Shown: positions 1 to 12,652, counted from the first letter of the stretch. The stretch is 64,000 nt of DNA from Zantedeschia hybrid cultivar (GCA_030544215.1 JARZZO010000010.1:54601564-54665563), one strand, 5' to 3'. A program made the numbers and translations. Notes: generated from the sequence alone by a model not told the origin.

Positions 1-133
1 GGATAGAAATTCCCCTCATAACAAGGACTAAAGAGACATTAAAAAAAAAGACATTAGCTATCCTCAAAATACTTAACACAAGAAGAAAATATAAAAGGAC
101 CAAAATGCCCTCTCACTTATGACTGCGACTACA
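1..133 (-). repeat. 3' LTR (partial) of copia retrotransposon
   Basis: Read on the minus strand the repeat begins TGTAGTCGCAGTC at position 133 and runs off the left window edge. It matches the end of the LTR at 13208-13342, with roughly fifteen differences over 133 bases by eye, so the two LTRs have diverged and the insertion is old. The flanking polypurine tract fixes the LTR start. Confidence 0.88.
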
Positions 134-145
134 CTCCCCCTCAAA
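134..145 (-). other. Polypurine tract of copia element
   Basis: Minus-strand TTTGAGGGGGAG directly abuts the TG that opens the 3' LTR. This is the plus-strand DNA priming site of an LTR retrotransposon, and it confirms the element reads right to left. Confidence 0.85.
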
Positions 146-2777
146 CTGAGTGTATATATCAAGTATACTTAGCTTGCTAAAACAAAAGTGAAATTGATCA
201 GCCGATTGCTCTTTTGTGAAGATATCTGCACTTTGTGGTCTTGGGACTTGACATATGGCAAACAAATTTCTTCAAAGTCGAGCTTCTCTCCAATGAAGTG
301 GCGGTCAATCTCTATATGTTTAGTGCGATCATGTTGGATAGGATTATTTGCAATACTGATTGCAGCTTTGTTGTCACAAAAGAGTTTCATTGGTAGGCAT
401 AATTGAATGTTAAGGTCTACCAAGAAAAGCTTCAGCCAAATCATTTATGTAACACAGTTTGCCATAGCCCTATATTCAGCTGCAGCACTAGACCTTGCAC
501 AAATTGATTGTTTCTTGCTCCTCCATGCAACAAGGTTGCCCCTAGGAATAAGCAATATCCGGTAGTGGACCTTCTATCGTCTTTAGAACTTGCCCAATCA
601 ACAACATAGTAGCTTTCAACCATAGTTTGTCGCACTTACAAAATAAATAAGAGTCCCTTTCCAAGACAGGACTTGATGTACGTAAGTATCCTTTCAACCG
701 CCTTCATATGAGGCACTCTGGGTGCATGCATATGTTGGTTGACCACACTGACAGCATAGGTCAAGTCAGGATGACTAAGTCCTAAATAAAGTAGACAATC
801 CACCAATCTTTGATATTTTCCTCTCTCTGAGTCTGATAAGAGATCACCATCAATATCACTTAGATAATGATTTGTTTCAATAAGGGTTTCTGTTGGTTTA
901 CAACCCAATGTCCCTGTCTCTTACAGCAGATCTAAAGCATACTTCCTTTGGCAAATATATATATCTTTCCTAGAATTAGTGACTTTAATACCAAGGAAGT
1001 ACTTGAGCTCACCCGAGTCTTTAATATCAAAGACTTATGCAAGATCTCTTTTCAACTTTTACATTTCTTGCACATTATCACCCATGATGATCATATCATC
1101 GACATAGACCAGCAGTAAAATAATCTTTCCATCCTAATATTTGAAAAAAAAGTGTAATCAGCATTACCTTGAGAATAGCCAAACCCGAGCATAGCCTTGT
1201 GGAAGTGATCAAACCATGCCCTTGGTGACTGTTTCAGCCTATAAAGAGCTTTGTTCAGCTTGCACACTCTCCCCCTTACATCAAGTCCTAGAGGTGGCTG
1301 CATGTATACTTCCTCCTATAAATCACCATTCAAAAAAGCAATTTTCACATCAAGCTGATATAGAGGCCAAGAGAAATGAATGGCAAGAGCTAACACTGTC
1401 CGAACATATTTAAAATGAGCAATCGGAGCAAAGGTCTCCGAGTAATCAATCTTGTAGGTTTGAGTAAACCCCTCGGGCATCAATCGGGCCTTATATCGCT
1501 CAATAGACCCATTTGCACGAAACTTGATAGTGTAGACCCACTTGGAACCCACCAGGCTATGCCCTTTGGGTGGATCCACCAACTCCCAGGTGCCATTTTT
1601 ATGTAGAGCTATCAATTCTTCATTCATTGCTTGTACCTACTTGGGATCTTTAGCTGAATCAAAATACGAGTGAGGGATGTGATATGAAGAAATGGTAGCC
1701 AAAAAAGAGTAATAATCAGGTGGTAACCTAGAGTAAGAAACAAAATGAGAAATAAGGTGATGAGTACCAGCTTTTGAGCCTTTCCTGAGAGCAATAGGAA
1801 GGTCAAGCTCAAAGATAAACTCACCAGAGCATGAACTTGTGGGTACAACGGCTCTTGACAGTGGTCGTTCAGTAAAGGAATCTCTCTTTTGCCAAGTGTC
1901 CCGGGAGTACGTCTGCAAGGGCAAATTAGTCTGAGTTTTAGTAACATCAACCAGCTCCGGAGACACCGGTGTAACAGGAGACATATAGGCAAGGGGATCG
2001 AGAAGAGACTAGGAGTTTCCTCCCCCTTGAGAGGAAACAAGAGAAAAATAGGACTGCTGCAAAAAAAGGTTACATCTTTCATAATACACTTGCGACTGGT
2101 GTGGGGATCCAAACATTTGTAGTCTTTCTGAGTAGGGAAAACACCCAGGTAAATTCTTCGGACAGCCCTAGAGTCAAGTTTTGTGGCACAAGGTGTTAAC
2201 CAATGAATGAAGCACAAACATCTAAAAACACGAGGCAGAAGCAGAAACAAGGGTTCAGACGGACGAGAATGAGAGAGGAAACCCGATTGTCTAGAGTGCG
2301 GGATGGCATCCTATTAATAAGATAGGAAGCATGAAGAACCGCTGCCCCCCAAAATTTTTTTGGCAGATTTTGGTGGAAGGGAAGTGCTCTAGATACTTCA
2401 AGAAGATGCCTATTCTTCTGTTCGGCCACCCCATTTTGTTTAGGTGTATAAGTAGTGAATAATGCCAGCATCTTCCATAAAGTTATTCAGATTTTTTTTG
2501 AAGTACTCACAAGCATTGTTAGACCGGAAGATTTTTACCTTCTGAGCAAACTGAGTCTCCACCATTCTGTAGAACACTTGGACAAGTCGAGGTTTTTCCT
2601 CTCGAGAATGAAGGAGATAAAGTCAACAATAATGAGAATAGTCATCAATGAAAGATAAAAAATAGCGATGTCCATCAATAGAAGAAACTGGGAAGGATCC
2701 CAAACATTAGAGTGAACAAGATCAAATGGAGCAGAACTCCGTTTTATTGATATTGGACTACAATGTTTTGAGAGTTG
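146..2777 (-). pseudogene. Ty1/copia pol: integrase, reverse transcriptase, RNase H (broken)
   Basis: On the minus strand, from right to left, the remains of a copia polyprotein can be read. The integrase core contains PFDLVHSNVW near 2715 and TPKQNGVAEQKNRHLLE near 2430. The reverse transcriptase follows with LVGSKWVYTIKF, ERYKARL and QLDVKIAFLNGDL (1320-1560), CKLNKALYRLKQSPRAWF (1170-1270) and the DDMIIMG region near 1090. The RNase H end reads DNKAAISIANNPIQHDRTKHI near 330. The reading frame is interrupted by several stops and shifts, so this is a dead copy. The upstream part of the polyprotein continues at 8860, on the far side of a LINE insertion. Confidence 0.9.
2763..2777. repeat. 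Left target-site duplication of LINE-A
   Basis: ATGTTTTGAGAGTTG here matches ATGTTTGAAGAGTTG at 8860-8874 at 13 of 15 positions. Read on the minus strand both copies encode the copia CQLxKH segment, so the copia frame is duplicated on either side of the LINE. Confidence 0.75.
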
Positions 2778-4980
2778 GAACCAAAGATGGCGAGTGTGAG
2801 TGCGAGTGCGAGGGGGAGCGAGTAGGGTGTGAGAAGGGAGAGAGCGAGGGTCTTGAGGAGGAGGGGGAGTGGAAGCTTGTGCAGAGGAGAGGTAAGAAGC
2901 ATGTGAATTCTAGTCGTTTCCATGGGGACAAGAAGGCTCTTTCTTCTCTCCCAATGGATAGAGATTCTTGTATCAGGTGCCTGGGGAAAGGGCATTGGGC
3001 AAAGGACTGCAGGGAGCGTGTTCATTGCATCCTCTGTTGTGAGTTTGGTCATAGGAGTTCTTCCTGTCTTCATCGGCAACTCAAATCCTCTGCCTCTACT
3101 CTAGTGGCGCCTAAGCCGGCGCACGGCAGGATTATGGTTCCTTGGTCGCCAGTCGTTGCAGGAGCTCGTACGTGGATGAAAGATTGCCTGGTTGTCTCTA
3201 TCACGGCTGAGCAACCTTCTAAGGTCAGTCCATCGGAGGTACACGAGGGACTTCTGGAGGCTCTTCTTCACTTCTGGCCAGAGGTGAAGAACTGGTGGAT
3301 TTGGGAGCTGGACCAGGAGTCTTTCCTGGTTAAGAGTCTTCTCCCAGATTGGATGTCTCAACGTATCAGGCTTCTTAGTGGACGGCGATGCAATTTTGTT
3401 CTTTAAGTGTTCGCCTTGGTCTGCCATGGTCTCAACTTCCCCGGTTCCCCTAGGCATTAAGTTGTGGGTTTGCTTGTTTGGCATTCTGCTTCATGTGTGG
3501 AATTGTGAAACATTCCAGGCAATAATCTCCAGTTTTGGATTGCTAAGGGAAGTGGATACCCGTTCTCTGGATGGGTCTATGTTGTTGTATGCTCGTGTTC
3601 AAGTGGAGGTGGGCTTACTGGAAGATATTCCTAACAGAGTCGTGATTCATTTAGCCAAGAGAGACTTTTGGGTGAAGCTGGTGAAGGAGGTGTTGTCGGT
3701 CTCCAAGTCCAATAAGAGTGCTGCTCAGGACTGGTCTTGGACAGAGGTGGTCGCTAAATATAGAAAATACTAGGAGCAACGATCGGGCCCTGTTTTACGT
3801 CGACTGGGGTTCTCCTACTATTCCTCTCGAGTTGAATGAGTCGTCTTACCCAGTAACTCAGCAGTAGAGCTGACTCAATGGAAGGAGGTTGCAGGGTCTC
3901 GATCTTCTTCATTGATACCTGTTCAATTTCCTATATGGGTCCTGCAGAATCGAGGTTTCTTGTTTGCTGTGAGCCTAAAGGAGCCTGATGGATTGTCAGA
4001 GACTTGCTGGGATGTTGCTCTATACCAGGCGAGGGCGGCGGGCTGGATTTCTTCGAGTTCCGAGGTTCCGGAAGTTAGGATTGAGGAAGACCAACCATTG
4101 TCCATAGCGGGCTGGGAAGAAGCAGAGTGCCGAGTTGGTGGTCTAAATCCAGACCCAGAAGACTAGTCTTGGCCTTGGGAGATTCGGATCTTGACTTACA
4201 TGTAGACCGACCGGTTCAACTGAAGTCAGCAAGCCGATATGTTCCTCATACGGGCTTTAGTCAGGCAGGTTATGTGAACCAGCCCTTCCAAGTTCGGCCG
4301 GTTCAAGAGCGAGGAAGCATTGTTCATCTTCCTCCTCCTGCAGCCGACCATAAACTTATGAAGGTCCACGATGGTGCTCGAGAAGCTTCCTGTTTGCAGG
4401 AGGGTGTCGTCATGGGATCTCGAGGAGGAATCATTGACTTTGGTTCCTTATAGATTGTATTTGATGAGGAGCAGCATAGAGGTGATAGGATCCTAGTGGT
4501 TATTAGACACAGAGCATCTACGGATGAAGCATCAGAAATGAGGGAGTCTTTAATGGGGGGAGGTTGTGATTTTGGAGAGGCTGCCTTATCTAGCAGAATG
4601 AGTTCAGGAGGACTTGGATAATGCTCTGGAAATTGAGGCACTGACTCTCCAGATGCCGGGGAACGGAGTTGATCGTCTTCAGGCGGGTGCCGGTGAGCGT
4701 TTTTCAATAGCAATTGTTCCTTACTCTTCCCCCTCCTTAATATACCCTACCAGCTCATCTGTAGGGCACGAACACTGGTTAGAGGATATTATGGAGTTTG
4801 GAAGGAAGATCGGTGTCTCCTTTCAAGGTAAAGAAGATTCAGTCATTAGTTTTATTAAAAGACTTAGAAGAACAGAGGCTCTGCAGTGTTCCTTAAAGAG
4901 AAAAAGGGGCTGGTGGGGGTGTGAAGATAGGTAAGAGGGAAATCAATTTCGTCAACCAAAATGAGATTGTCGGTTCTCGA
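2778..4980 (+). pseudogene. LINE-A ORF1: zinc-knuckle / DUF4283-like protein
   Basis: ORF1 of plant L1 elements binds element RNA. The open stretch to 3406 holds two CCHC knuckles, CIRCLGKGHWAKDC and CILCCEFGHRSSSC (2970-3075), both C-x2-C-x4-H-x4-C. A second open stretch in another frame (3378-3773) has the DUF4283-like pattern around GILLHVWNCETFQAI and then a V-x-IP motif. A further piece near 4790 reads EFGRKIGVSFQGKE, which recurs in LINE-C, showing it belongs to the family's ORF1 C terminus. The parts lie in different frames and are separated by stops. No convincing initiator ATG is visible in the knuckle frame before 2960. Confidence 0.75.
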
Positions 4981-5015
4981 AGACCTAAGAAGCAGAGGGG
5001 TATGAAGTCATCATA

Positions 5016-8000
5016 ATGAATTTGTGCTCTTGGAATATTAGAGGACTTAATGGGGATATGAAGAGAAGGGCGGTGAGTGATTTGGTCAGGAATCTTAAGC
5101 TAGACTATGTTTGTTTGCAAGAGACAACAATGGAATCTGTGGATGGGCAGCTTATCAAACAAGTTGGTGGTTCAATGTTACCTGAATGGGCTTGCTATCC
5201 TGCGCAAGGAGCTAGTAGTGGGTAGCTTATCTTCTGGAATGGCAATAGATTTAAAGGGAAGGTATGTGACATGGGTATTTTCAGTATTTCGGTCAGTTTC
5301 TCTGCAATGGCTGGTACAGAGTCTTAGGTAATCACCTTAGTATATGGTTCTTACACTCAGCAGACAAGGGTAGAATTCTGGTAGGAGCTGGATAGGTTAG
5401 CTCTATTATTTCAAGGAGAGTGGTGCGTACTTGGAGATTTTAATTGTGTTAGATACCCGTGGGAGAGAATCGTTGTCAGAAATGGAATACAAATATGGAA
5501 AAATTTGGTTTATGGATATCTAGTTGTAGATTGTTGGACCTAGAAATTTTTAATAGGAAATTTACTCGGTCTAATCTTCAACTGAATGGTACCCAATCGA
5601 GGCTAGATAGGGTGTTGGTTTCATCCAATTAGATCAATAAGTTTTCTGTTTCACATGTTAATGGCCTGAACAGGACGGTATCATATCATATCCCATTGTT
5701 ACTAAGGACCAGGGAAGAGAAAAGGAAGTATAGAATGTTCACGTATGAGTTGGCATGGCATACACATGAGGAGTTCAAGGAGCTGGTAATTCAATGGTGG
5801 AAGGAGGTGGAATCCTCTAATCAGGCGGCATATTCCTTCTCCAAAAAGCTGAAAAGGGTGAAGTTAGGCATCAAGAGTTGGAGTGCATTGACCTTTGGGG
5901 AAGCTTCTTCTACTCAGCAGCAACTCATTCAGAAAATTGATGGATTGTAAGCGAAAGCTGAAATGTATGGTTTGTCTGAAGAGGAGAACAAGGAGCTGGC
6001 AGAGCAGATGGAGGAGTACAATAGTTGGCTACTAAGGGAAGAGATTAAATGGAAGCAATGGGCGAAAGTGCTTTAGCTGAGAGAGGAGGATAAGAATACA
6101 AGATTTTTTCATGTAATTGCAAGTGCCAAGAGGAGATCAATGAGGATTGATCAAGTGAAAGTTGAGAACCATGTTGTGGACTCGAAGGAAGAGATCAAGA
6201 AAGTTTTTGTTTCTTTTTATAAGAGATTGTTTAAGGAAGATGAATGGTGGCGACCTCATCTTCAGGACGAGCTATTACCGAAAATTAAAGATAGTCAGGC
6301 AAAAGAGCTTTGTGATCCCTTCACAGAAGTGGAAGTCAAAACAACAGTTTTCAGTATGGAAGCTAACAAATCACCTGGACCAGATGGATTTTCAATGGGA
6401 TTTTATCAGTATTTTTGGGACATAATAAAAATGGATCTTATGAAGGTGATGAGAGAGTTCCAAGAAAGGCCGTTGAGCATCAAAAGATTAAATTCTACAT
6501 TTATTGTACTAATTCCAATGTGGGAAGGGGCTGATACTGTGTCTGATTTTAGGCCTATCAGCCTATTGAATGGCTGCTACAAGATTATTACCAAGGTTTT
6601 GGCTTATCGACTGAAGAATGTGCTGAAGGAGGTTATTAGTATAAATCAGGCTGCAGGGAGATACATTTTGGACATTTTTTTGTCAGCCCATAAAGCCATA
6701 GTCTCTCAAAATAATAATAGAAAGGAGGGAGTGTTAGTAAAATTGGATTTTGAGAAAGCTGGTTGTGCATTCAAAATACTTTTGGAGCTATAGGGTTCAG
6801 TTAAAAAATGGATTGGTTGAGTCATGAGCTGCATTTCAACTGCTACATTTTCTATTTTACTGAATGGTGATCCCTGTTAATATTTTAAAAGCTCGAGGGG
6901 GCTGAGGCAAGGAGATCCTATGTCACCACTGATTTTATTCTAGTCGGACATGTTATGAGTACACTATGGGATAAAGTTGCATCACAGGGGTTGGTGGATG
7001 GATTTTCTGTTGGAAGAGATGGTTTTTTGTTGTCACACCTGCAGTTTGCAGATGATACATTGTTGTTCTCTTATGGGAATGATGCAATGCTTGGCAACAT
7101 GAAGAAGTTATTGATCTTAACAGAAGCCATAACAGGATTGGCCATCAATTTTCAGAAGTCTGAGGTGGTTGGAATTAATCTGGGACAAGAGAGAGTTTAG
7201 GAAATAGCTGAGACATTCACATGCAAGGTATCCTCTTTTCCAATAACTTATATGGGACTTCCACTTTCTAATGTTTAATGTAAAGTCGGGCATTAGGATG
7301 AGCTTATTAGGAGGTTTGACCAAAGGATGGAGGGATGGAAAGCCAGATTCTTATCGGTTGGAGGCAGATGGGTGTTATCCAAATTAGTCCTCTCATCGTT
7401 GACAACTTATTACCTCTCAATATTCAAGATTCCAAAAAAGGTGGAAAGAATAATCGAGTCTAAGAGAATCCTATTTTTTTGGGAAGGTGGGAAGAGGGAT
7501 ACAAGAGCCTTGCACTTAGTAGCATGGGATAGGTTTTTTGGAGAAAAGATTAAGGAGGTGTTGGCCTGATGAAAGTAGGTGCTCTTAATCAGGTTTTACT
7601 ATCCAAGTGGATTTGGAGAATGGGAGAGGCGGAAGATGTTATGTGGATCAAAATTGTTAAGGGGAAATATTATCACGATGCATCTAGATGGGACTTGCAT
7701 CCTACCTCTTCATCTAATATGTCTCCTATTTGGAGGAAAATAAATAAGATGGTTGACCTGATCAGTCCACCAATTTCTTATCAAGTGGGTAATGGATGTT
7801 CAGTCAAATTTTGGGAAGATAGGTGGGTTTCTTGCCAGCCTTTGGCAGTGGAGTTCCTACAACTGTATCAACTTTTAGAAGATAAAGGGAAATTTGTGGC
7901 TCAGATGTACTTACATGGGCAGTCTTATCAATGGAACTTGACATTTAGAAGAGACCTTACAGTTCAGGAATTTCAACAATTGGTGACAATCTTGAACACT

Positions 8001-8640
8001 ATACAGAAGATTGGGCTGCATATTAACTGTGATGATAAAAGGCTATGGGTATGGAATTCTAAAGGTTACTTTTCTGTAAGTGCAATGTTAAGAGTGATTA
8101 ATGATAGTGGTACCAGAGTGCCCTGGGAGCTTACTATATGGTCTAATCTATTACTCTGTAAGATCAACCTATTGGAAGATGGCTTTGGGGAGGCTACCAA
8201 TTGTGGACAGACTCAAAGTGCTCTTTCCTATGTAGAAGCCTACCTGTACATTCTGTGGAAGATTTGATGAGGACGTTGATCACCTGTTCTACCATTGCTG
8301 ATCACTTGTTCTGCCATTGTGGAATTATCACTGTTTGGTGGATGTCCTGTTGTTGGTTTTTAAATATCACTTGGGAGGAACCCCCTTCAGTGGTCCACAT
8401 GTTGGAAGGGTGGGATAATCTATGTCCTATTTTATCTGAGAGGAAGTTGTGGTCAATTATTCTTCCAGCATTCCTGTTGGGAGTTTGAACTGAAAGGAAT
8501 TCCAGAAGGTTTAGAAAAGAATATAATAGCATCTATATTATTATGAGAAGAGTTATTAAATGGGTCTCGGAATGGGGAAGAGTTGCAAGATAGAAGTGGA
8601 TCTGAGATCCTCTCAGCTTATGTCTAGTTTGCAGCAATGG
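5016..8640 (+). pseudogene. LINE-A ORF2: endonuclease / reverse transcriptase
   Basis: ORF2 cuts the target DNA and copies the element RNA. The apurinic endonuclease starts at 5016 with MNLCSWNIRGLNG and stops in frame at about 5223. Its GDFNCVRYPWER motif follows near 5440. Reverse transcriptase motifs are NKSPGPDGF (~6370), FRPISLLNGCYKIITK (~6550), VKLDFEKA (~6740), RQGDPMSP (~6905) and the catalytic FADD (7045-7056). A zf-RVT-like C-terminal domain lies at about 8030-8260. At least six breaks separate these pieces. The order and spacing are normal for a plant L1. Confidence 0.85.
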
Positions 8641-8859
8641 CTTAAGAAGAATCGTTGATTTTGTAAATTTGTTATCTTTATTGTAATGATATCTTATCAC
8701 CTTGATAAGATATATTTGGGGAGTATCTGTAGAGTAGGGGTCTTTTCATGAATATGTAAGGGGTTGGTGTGAGATGAGAGCTTTATAATCACTCTCTGTT
8801 GTATTGCTTGCCTTTATTTTCAATGAATTCGTAGCCTAATTGGTCACCTTCCAAAAAAA

Positions 8860-8874
8860 ATGTTTGAAGAGTTG
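8860..8874. repeat. Right target-site duplication of LINE-A
   Basis: ATGTTTGAAGAGTTG follows the LINE poly(A) run directly and pairs with 2763-2777 (13 of 15 identical). It marks where copia sequence resumes. Confidence 0.75.
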
Positions 8875-10238
8875 ACAAACTTGACACGGTAGAGACTCTA
8901 AGGACTCAGTAGAAAACAAATGTGGGAACAAAATCCTAAGTGACCTAAAAGATAAATGACCAAGCCGAGAATGACAAAGATAACTATCTCCAAAAGACTG
9001 ATTTCTTTTGCTACATATAGAAGACTGAAAAGCCACACATCCTCCGAATTCAAAATGGTAGAGACCATCTACTTCACAACCATTCCCAATCATCTGTTGT
9101 ATCCGCAGGTCCTGGAAAAATGTCACAAAACAGTTAAGGGATTTAATAGTGCTACTCACAAAAAGAAGATTAATGGACAAGGCTGGTAGATGAAGAGCAG
9201 TAGGGAGGACTAAGTGATCATTTAGGCTTCTGAGGCTTCTCCAGATAGAGTTCCCAACAAAAATCAACGTCATGTTTATCCCGGGTGCAATGTGTACAAT
9301 GCTTGGTCCCTTTGCCTTTTTGTTTTGAAGATGGAGCCTCTTTGTTCACAAGAACAACAAATTCACCACCTTCTTGAGAGAAGAGAGCAGTGGGTGAAGC
9401 AGTCATCACTTGGCGACGGCCCTCTTCATGCAAAATTTTTGAGAAAACAACTTCCAGATAGGGCAACACATCTGCAGAAAAGAGCTATCCCCGTAACGTG
9501 TCATAGTGAGCATCAAGGCCGGCAAGGAATTTGAAAACTTTTGTGGACTCAATATGCCTCTAGTGCAGAGCTTGATCTTCAGTGTAGTTCCATTTATATT
9601 GCATGTACGAATCAAGTTCTTGCCGCTTGATTTCCAACTCACTGAAGTAAGCTATAACTGAGCGTCCACCTTGCTTGAGAGATTGAATCTCACCCGTTAA
9701 CTGATAAGTCTGGGTAATGTTACTTTACTGTCCATGCAATTTCTCCAGCGAGACCACATCTCAACTACTATAGATGCATGCATAATCAAATGCTAGATAT
9801 CCGGGCTAACAGAGTTAATGATCTAGTCCATGAGAAGTCTGTTATCCACATCCCAAGAGGCTCGCTTGGGATTTGTAAGAGGAGGAGGAGCAGCAGAGCC
9901 ATCAATAAGCCCTAGCTTCCCTTTACCGCCAAGGAAATACGAGCAGAGATCGCTCAAAGACGATAATTTGAAGAGCTCAACTTAACCATGGTCATCTGAA
10001 GTTTCTTAGGATGAAGGTAGGATATCACTTGAGAAACCAAACCTTCAGAGGCCACCGGCGTTGAAGTTGAATTTGGGACGGTAATATATCAATCACGATG
10101 ATTGCAGAGAGAGAATGATTTGTAGAGATATAATACGGCCTGCACAAAAGTGTCAGACTCCCAAACACTGCGAGACAGGGCCACACCATAGACAATGTTA
10201 CCAGAGGCCTGGAAACCAACTACACAGTCACTGCACCC
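8875..10238 (-). pseudogene. Ty1/copia gag and GAG-pre-integrase segment (broken)
   Basis: Reading right to left, a UBN2-type gag can be followed from about 10050, with remnants such as SSSNYRLWS and TEDQALH, then VLPYLEVVFSKILHEE near 9450. A CCHC zinc knuckle follows, CTHCTRDKHDVDFC near 9290 (C-x2-C-x4-H-x4-C). The GAG-pre-integrase segment has CHSRLGHLSFRSLRILFP near 8950 and ends in CQVCQLFKH at the LINE boundary. Frames shift several times, so the protein is dead. It is the upstream continuation of the pol fragment at 146-2777, separated from it by LINE-A. A protease cannot be placed with confidence. Confidence 0.85.
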
Positions 10239-10246
10239 CTTTAGAG
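10239..10246. repeat. Left 8-bp target duplication of hAT element
   Basis: CTTTAGAG, identical to 12867-12874. Eight-base duplications are the signature of hAT transposases. Confidence 0.85.
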
Positions 10247-10589
10247 CAAGGAATTCCGGGTCGGGTCGGGACCCGGAATCGGGACCCGACGATCCCGACC
10301 CGATCCGATCTGGTCCAGACAAAGTCCGGCCAGTCCGACTCGGCTGGAAAGAAAAAATCAGAAAAAATCAAGAAAAATCAGGAAAAATCAGAGAAAATTA
10401 AAAACAAATCAGAAAAAATTACATACATATTATTCTATTGATGTACAATAAGAATGAATGCAATTCATGTACATCCATAAAAAATAAACATTAAAGACAA
10501 CTAACTAACTAATAATTTTTGTTGTGCATTAATTAAAAAAGACATTGTTGTTGAAAAATACCTTAGAAAGATCACATTTGTGATCCTTC

Positions 10590-11054
10590 ATCATCCGGTT
10601 CATAAGTTTGAGCAGGCGGGCCATAATCTGCCGACATGTATGGTGCATATCCATAGCCAATAAGGAACTAGCGAGGTCTTCGAATCCTCTTTGAATACCT
10701 CTAGGTATGTAAGCTTGTTGGCTTGAACTTTCTCCTGATGTATTGGAGGGACAAAAATGCCATATTGTATAGGTGGAGGTCCAGAGTACCCTTCAGTAGT
10801 GCTGCTGATGTCTGAATACGGCATTGTAGGGGGATGAAAAATAGGCGGATAAGAAGGTGCATCTTCCTATGGTGGCCAATCACATCCTGCCTATCTCTAT
10901 TGGCCTTCAAATCCCCTTTCTTGTCCTTGTCTCTGGCCTTAAGTTCCTTCAGAATGACTCGGAGGTGCGGAGTAATCTTCGTATCCTATGTAACTGCTCC
11001 CAAGTGCAGAACCTCCTGATAGTCCAGCAGCAGCAGCGCCATCACCATCACCAT

Positions 11055-11086
<32 letters not shown>

Positions 11087-11690
11087 TTATCATCATCAGT
11101 AGAGTCATCACTCCGCACTTGGCTTGTTTTCCTCAACCGCCTTCTTCTACGCCTGTAGGTTTGTCTTTCTGCCTCGTACATGCTGGCCAAGTGAGGTGGT
11201 AAAGCTGGGGTGTCCTCAAGTGTCTCTCCAGTCTGCTGAACTCTCCATTCTTCTCCTTTCGATGGCTCTACTTGTTGTTTAGACTTTCCTTTTGATTGTT
11301 TTCTCTTTTTTCTACTCGATGACTGCAATGAAGGTCTCGCTGGCTCTTTCTCCTTTCTTCTTTGTGGATCCACCTGAGTAGCTAATCTCCTAAGTGCTGG
11401 CTGAGAGGCAGAAGTTCTAGCAGTGTCTTCTAGTGTGGCTAACTTTCGGCGCCTCTAAAGAACTAGTGCACCTCCTTCTTGTGTTGTCTGAAATTCAGGA
11501 TCTCGAGCAACTACTGCATCTAATTCACCTTCTGCCCAACTCCGATCCTGAGGATCAAACTCAGGCTGTGCATCTCTGGCTGCTCTGCTCTCCACCCAAG
11601 AATGCAGTGGGTGTTCTTTATCTAACAGTTCATCAATATCAATCTGATGTACAAGCACACTCAATTGAACCTTAATCACACTAATCATAC
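10590..11690 (-). pseudogene. hAT transposase C-terminal remnant
   Basis: The minus strand encodes a segment near 11590-11650 (DIDELLDKEHPLHSWVESR) of the type found just after the dimerisation region of plant hAT transposases. It is followed by a long low-complexity tail: lysine/arginine-rich stretches, then an aspartate run made by a (CAT)n repeat at about 11041-11098. The DDE catalytic core and the BED zinc finger are absent. Frames change between the parts. The assignment rests on position inside a hAT element and on the tail pattern, so it is moderately secure. Confidence 0.6.
11041..11098. repeat. CAT/CCATCA trinucleotide repeat
   Basis: Runs of CAT and CCATCA triplets, encoding Asp/Gly runs on the minus strand of the hAT remnant and a spurious His run on the plus strand. 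Confidence 0.85.
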
Positions 11691-12355
11691 AAAAGCCTTA
11701 ATTTTTAACCCCTAATTATGGTTAATTTTAACTAATTAACGCTAATAACATGCAATTAATGCAAAAAAATGCACATTTATGTCCTAACAAGTTCAATTGA
11801 GTGTTTGGCACACTCAATTGAACCTTAATCACACTAATCATACAAAAGCCCTAATTTTTAACCCTTAATTATGGTTAATTTTAACTAATTAACGCTAATA
11901 ACAGGCAATTAATGCAAAAAAATACACATTTATGTCCTAACAAGTTCAATTGAGTGGTTGGCACACTCAATTGAACCTTAATTACACTAATCATACAAAA
12001 GTCCCAATTTTTAACCTCTAATTAGGATTAATTTTAACTAATTAACGCTAATAACAGGCAATTAATGCAAAAAATGCACATTTATGTCCTAACAAGTTCA
12101 ATTGAGTGGTTGGCACACTCAATTGAACCTTAATTACACTAATCATACAAAAGCCTTAATTTTTAACCCCTAATTAAGGCTAATTTTAACTAATTAACGC
12201 TAATAACATGCAATTAATACAAAAAATGCACATTTATGTCCTAATAAGTTCAATTGAATGGTTGACACACTCAATTGAACCTTAATTACACTAATCATAT
12301 AAAAGCCTAATTTTTAAACCCTAATTAGGCCTAATTTTGAGAATTTTGTCTAATC
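11655..12355. repeat. Tandem repeat, ~152-bp unit x ~4.6, each with a 13-bp-arm hairpin
   Basis: The phrase GCACACTCAATTGAAC recurs at 11655, 11808, 11961, 12113 and (one change) 12265, so the period is 152-153 bp. At each junction GTTCAATTGAGTG is followed by seven bases and then CACTCAATTGAAC. These arms pair perfectly over 13 bp in the copy at 11944-11976. The rest of the unit is AT-rich. The array lies wholly inside the hAT element. Confidence 0.9.
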
Positions 12356-12615
12356 AACATGTTAAATTTTTTTTCAACCTAAATATTAAGAGATCTACAC
12401 AATATACACAATCATACATCATTTCTAATTTTTTTAGAATTTTAAAAAAATTAATTCGAAATATACCTAAACTCGGATCGGAATGCGAAAAAAAAATCCG
12501 ACGTCGAGGGCGGCGGTGACGGCGACCACAGCGGCGACGGCGGCTCTCGGACGGCCGGTCGACGATGACGCGATGAAAAACCCCTCCTTTTGGTCGATAT
12601 CTCAAAAAAAAAAAG

Positions 12616-12618
<3 letters not shown>

Positions 12619-12648
<30 letters not shown>
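12619..12648. repeat. (GA)n microsatellite
   Basis: About fifteen GA units, near the right end of the hAT element and followed by a G-rich stretch. Confidence 0.9.

Positions 12649-12652
<4 letters not shown>

Larger units (their letters stand above)
2778..8859 (+). mobile_element. L1-like LINE retrotransposon (LINE-A), full-length but decayed
   Basis: A non-LTR retrotransposon of about 6.1 kb with two reading frames in plant L1 order: a nucleic-acid-binding ORF1 (zinc knuckles, DUF4283-like part), then ORF2 (endonuclease, reverse transcriptase, zf-RVT region). The 3' end, GGTCACCTTCC followed by eight A residues, is shared with two other LINE copies in this window. The element splits the copia polyprotein between the GAG-pre-integrase segment and the integrase core and is flanked by an imperfect 15-bp duplication. 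Numerous stops and shifts show that it no longer encodes active proteins. Confidence 0.9.

Noticed and set aside
1624..2250. Long minus-strand open frame (208 codons) with many leucines
   Set aside because: It overlaps copia pol in another frame and shows no protein family; a shadow of the retrotransposon.
10857..11102. Open frame ending in a long histidine run
   Set aside because: The histidines come from the CAT repeat, and the hAT-derived frame is on the other strand.
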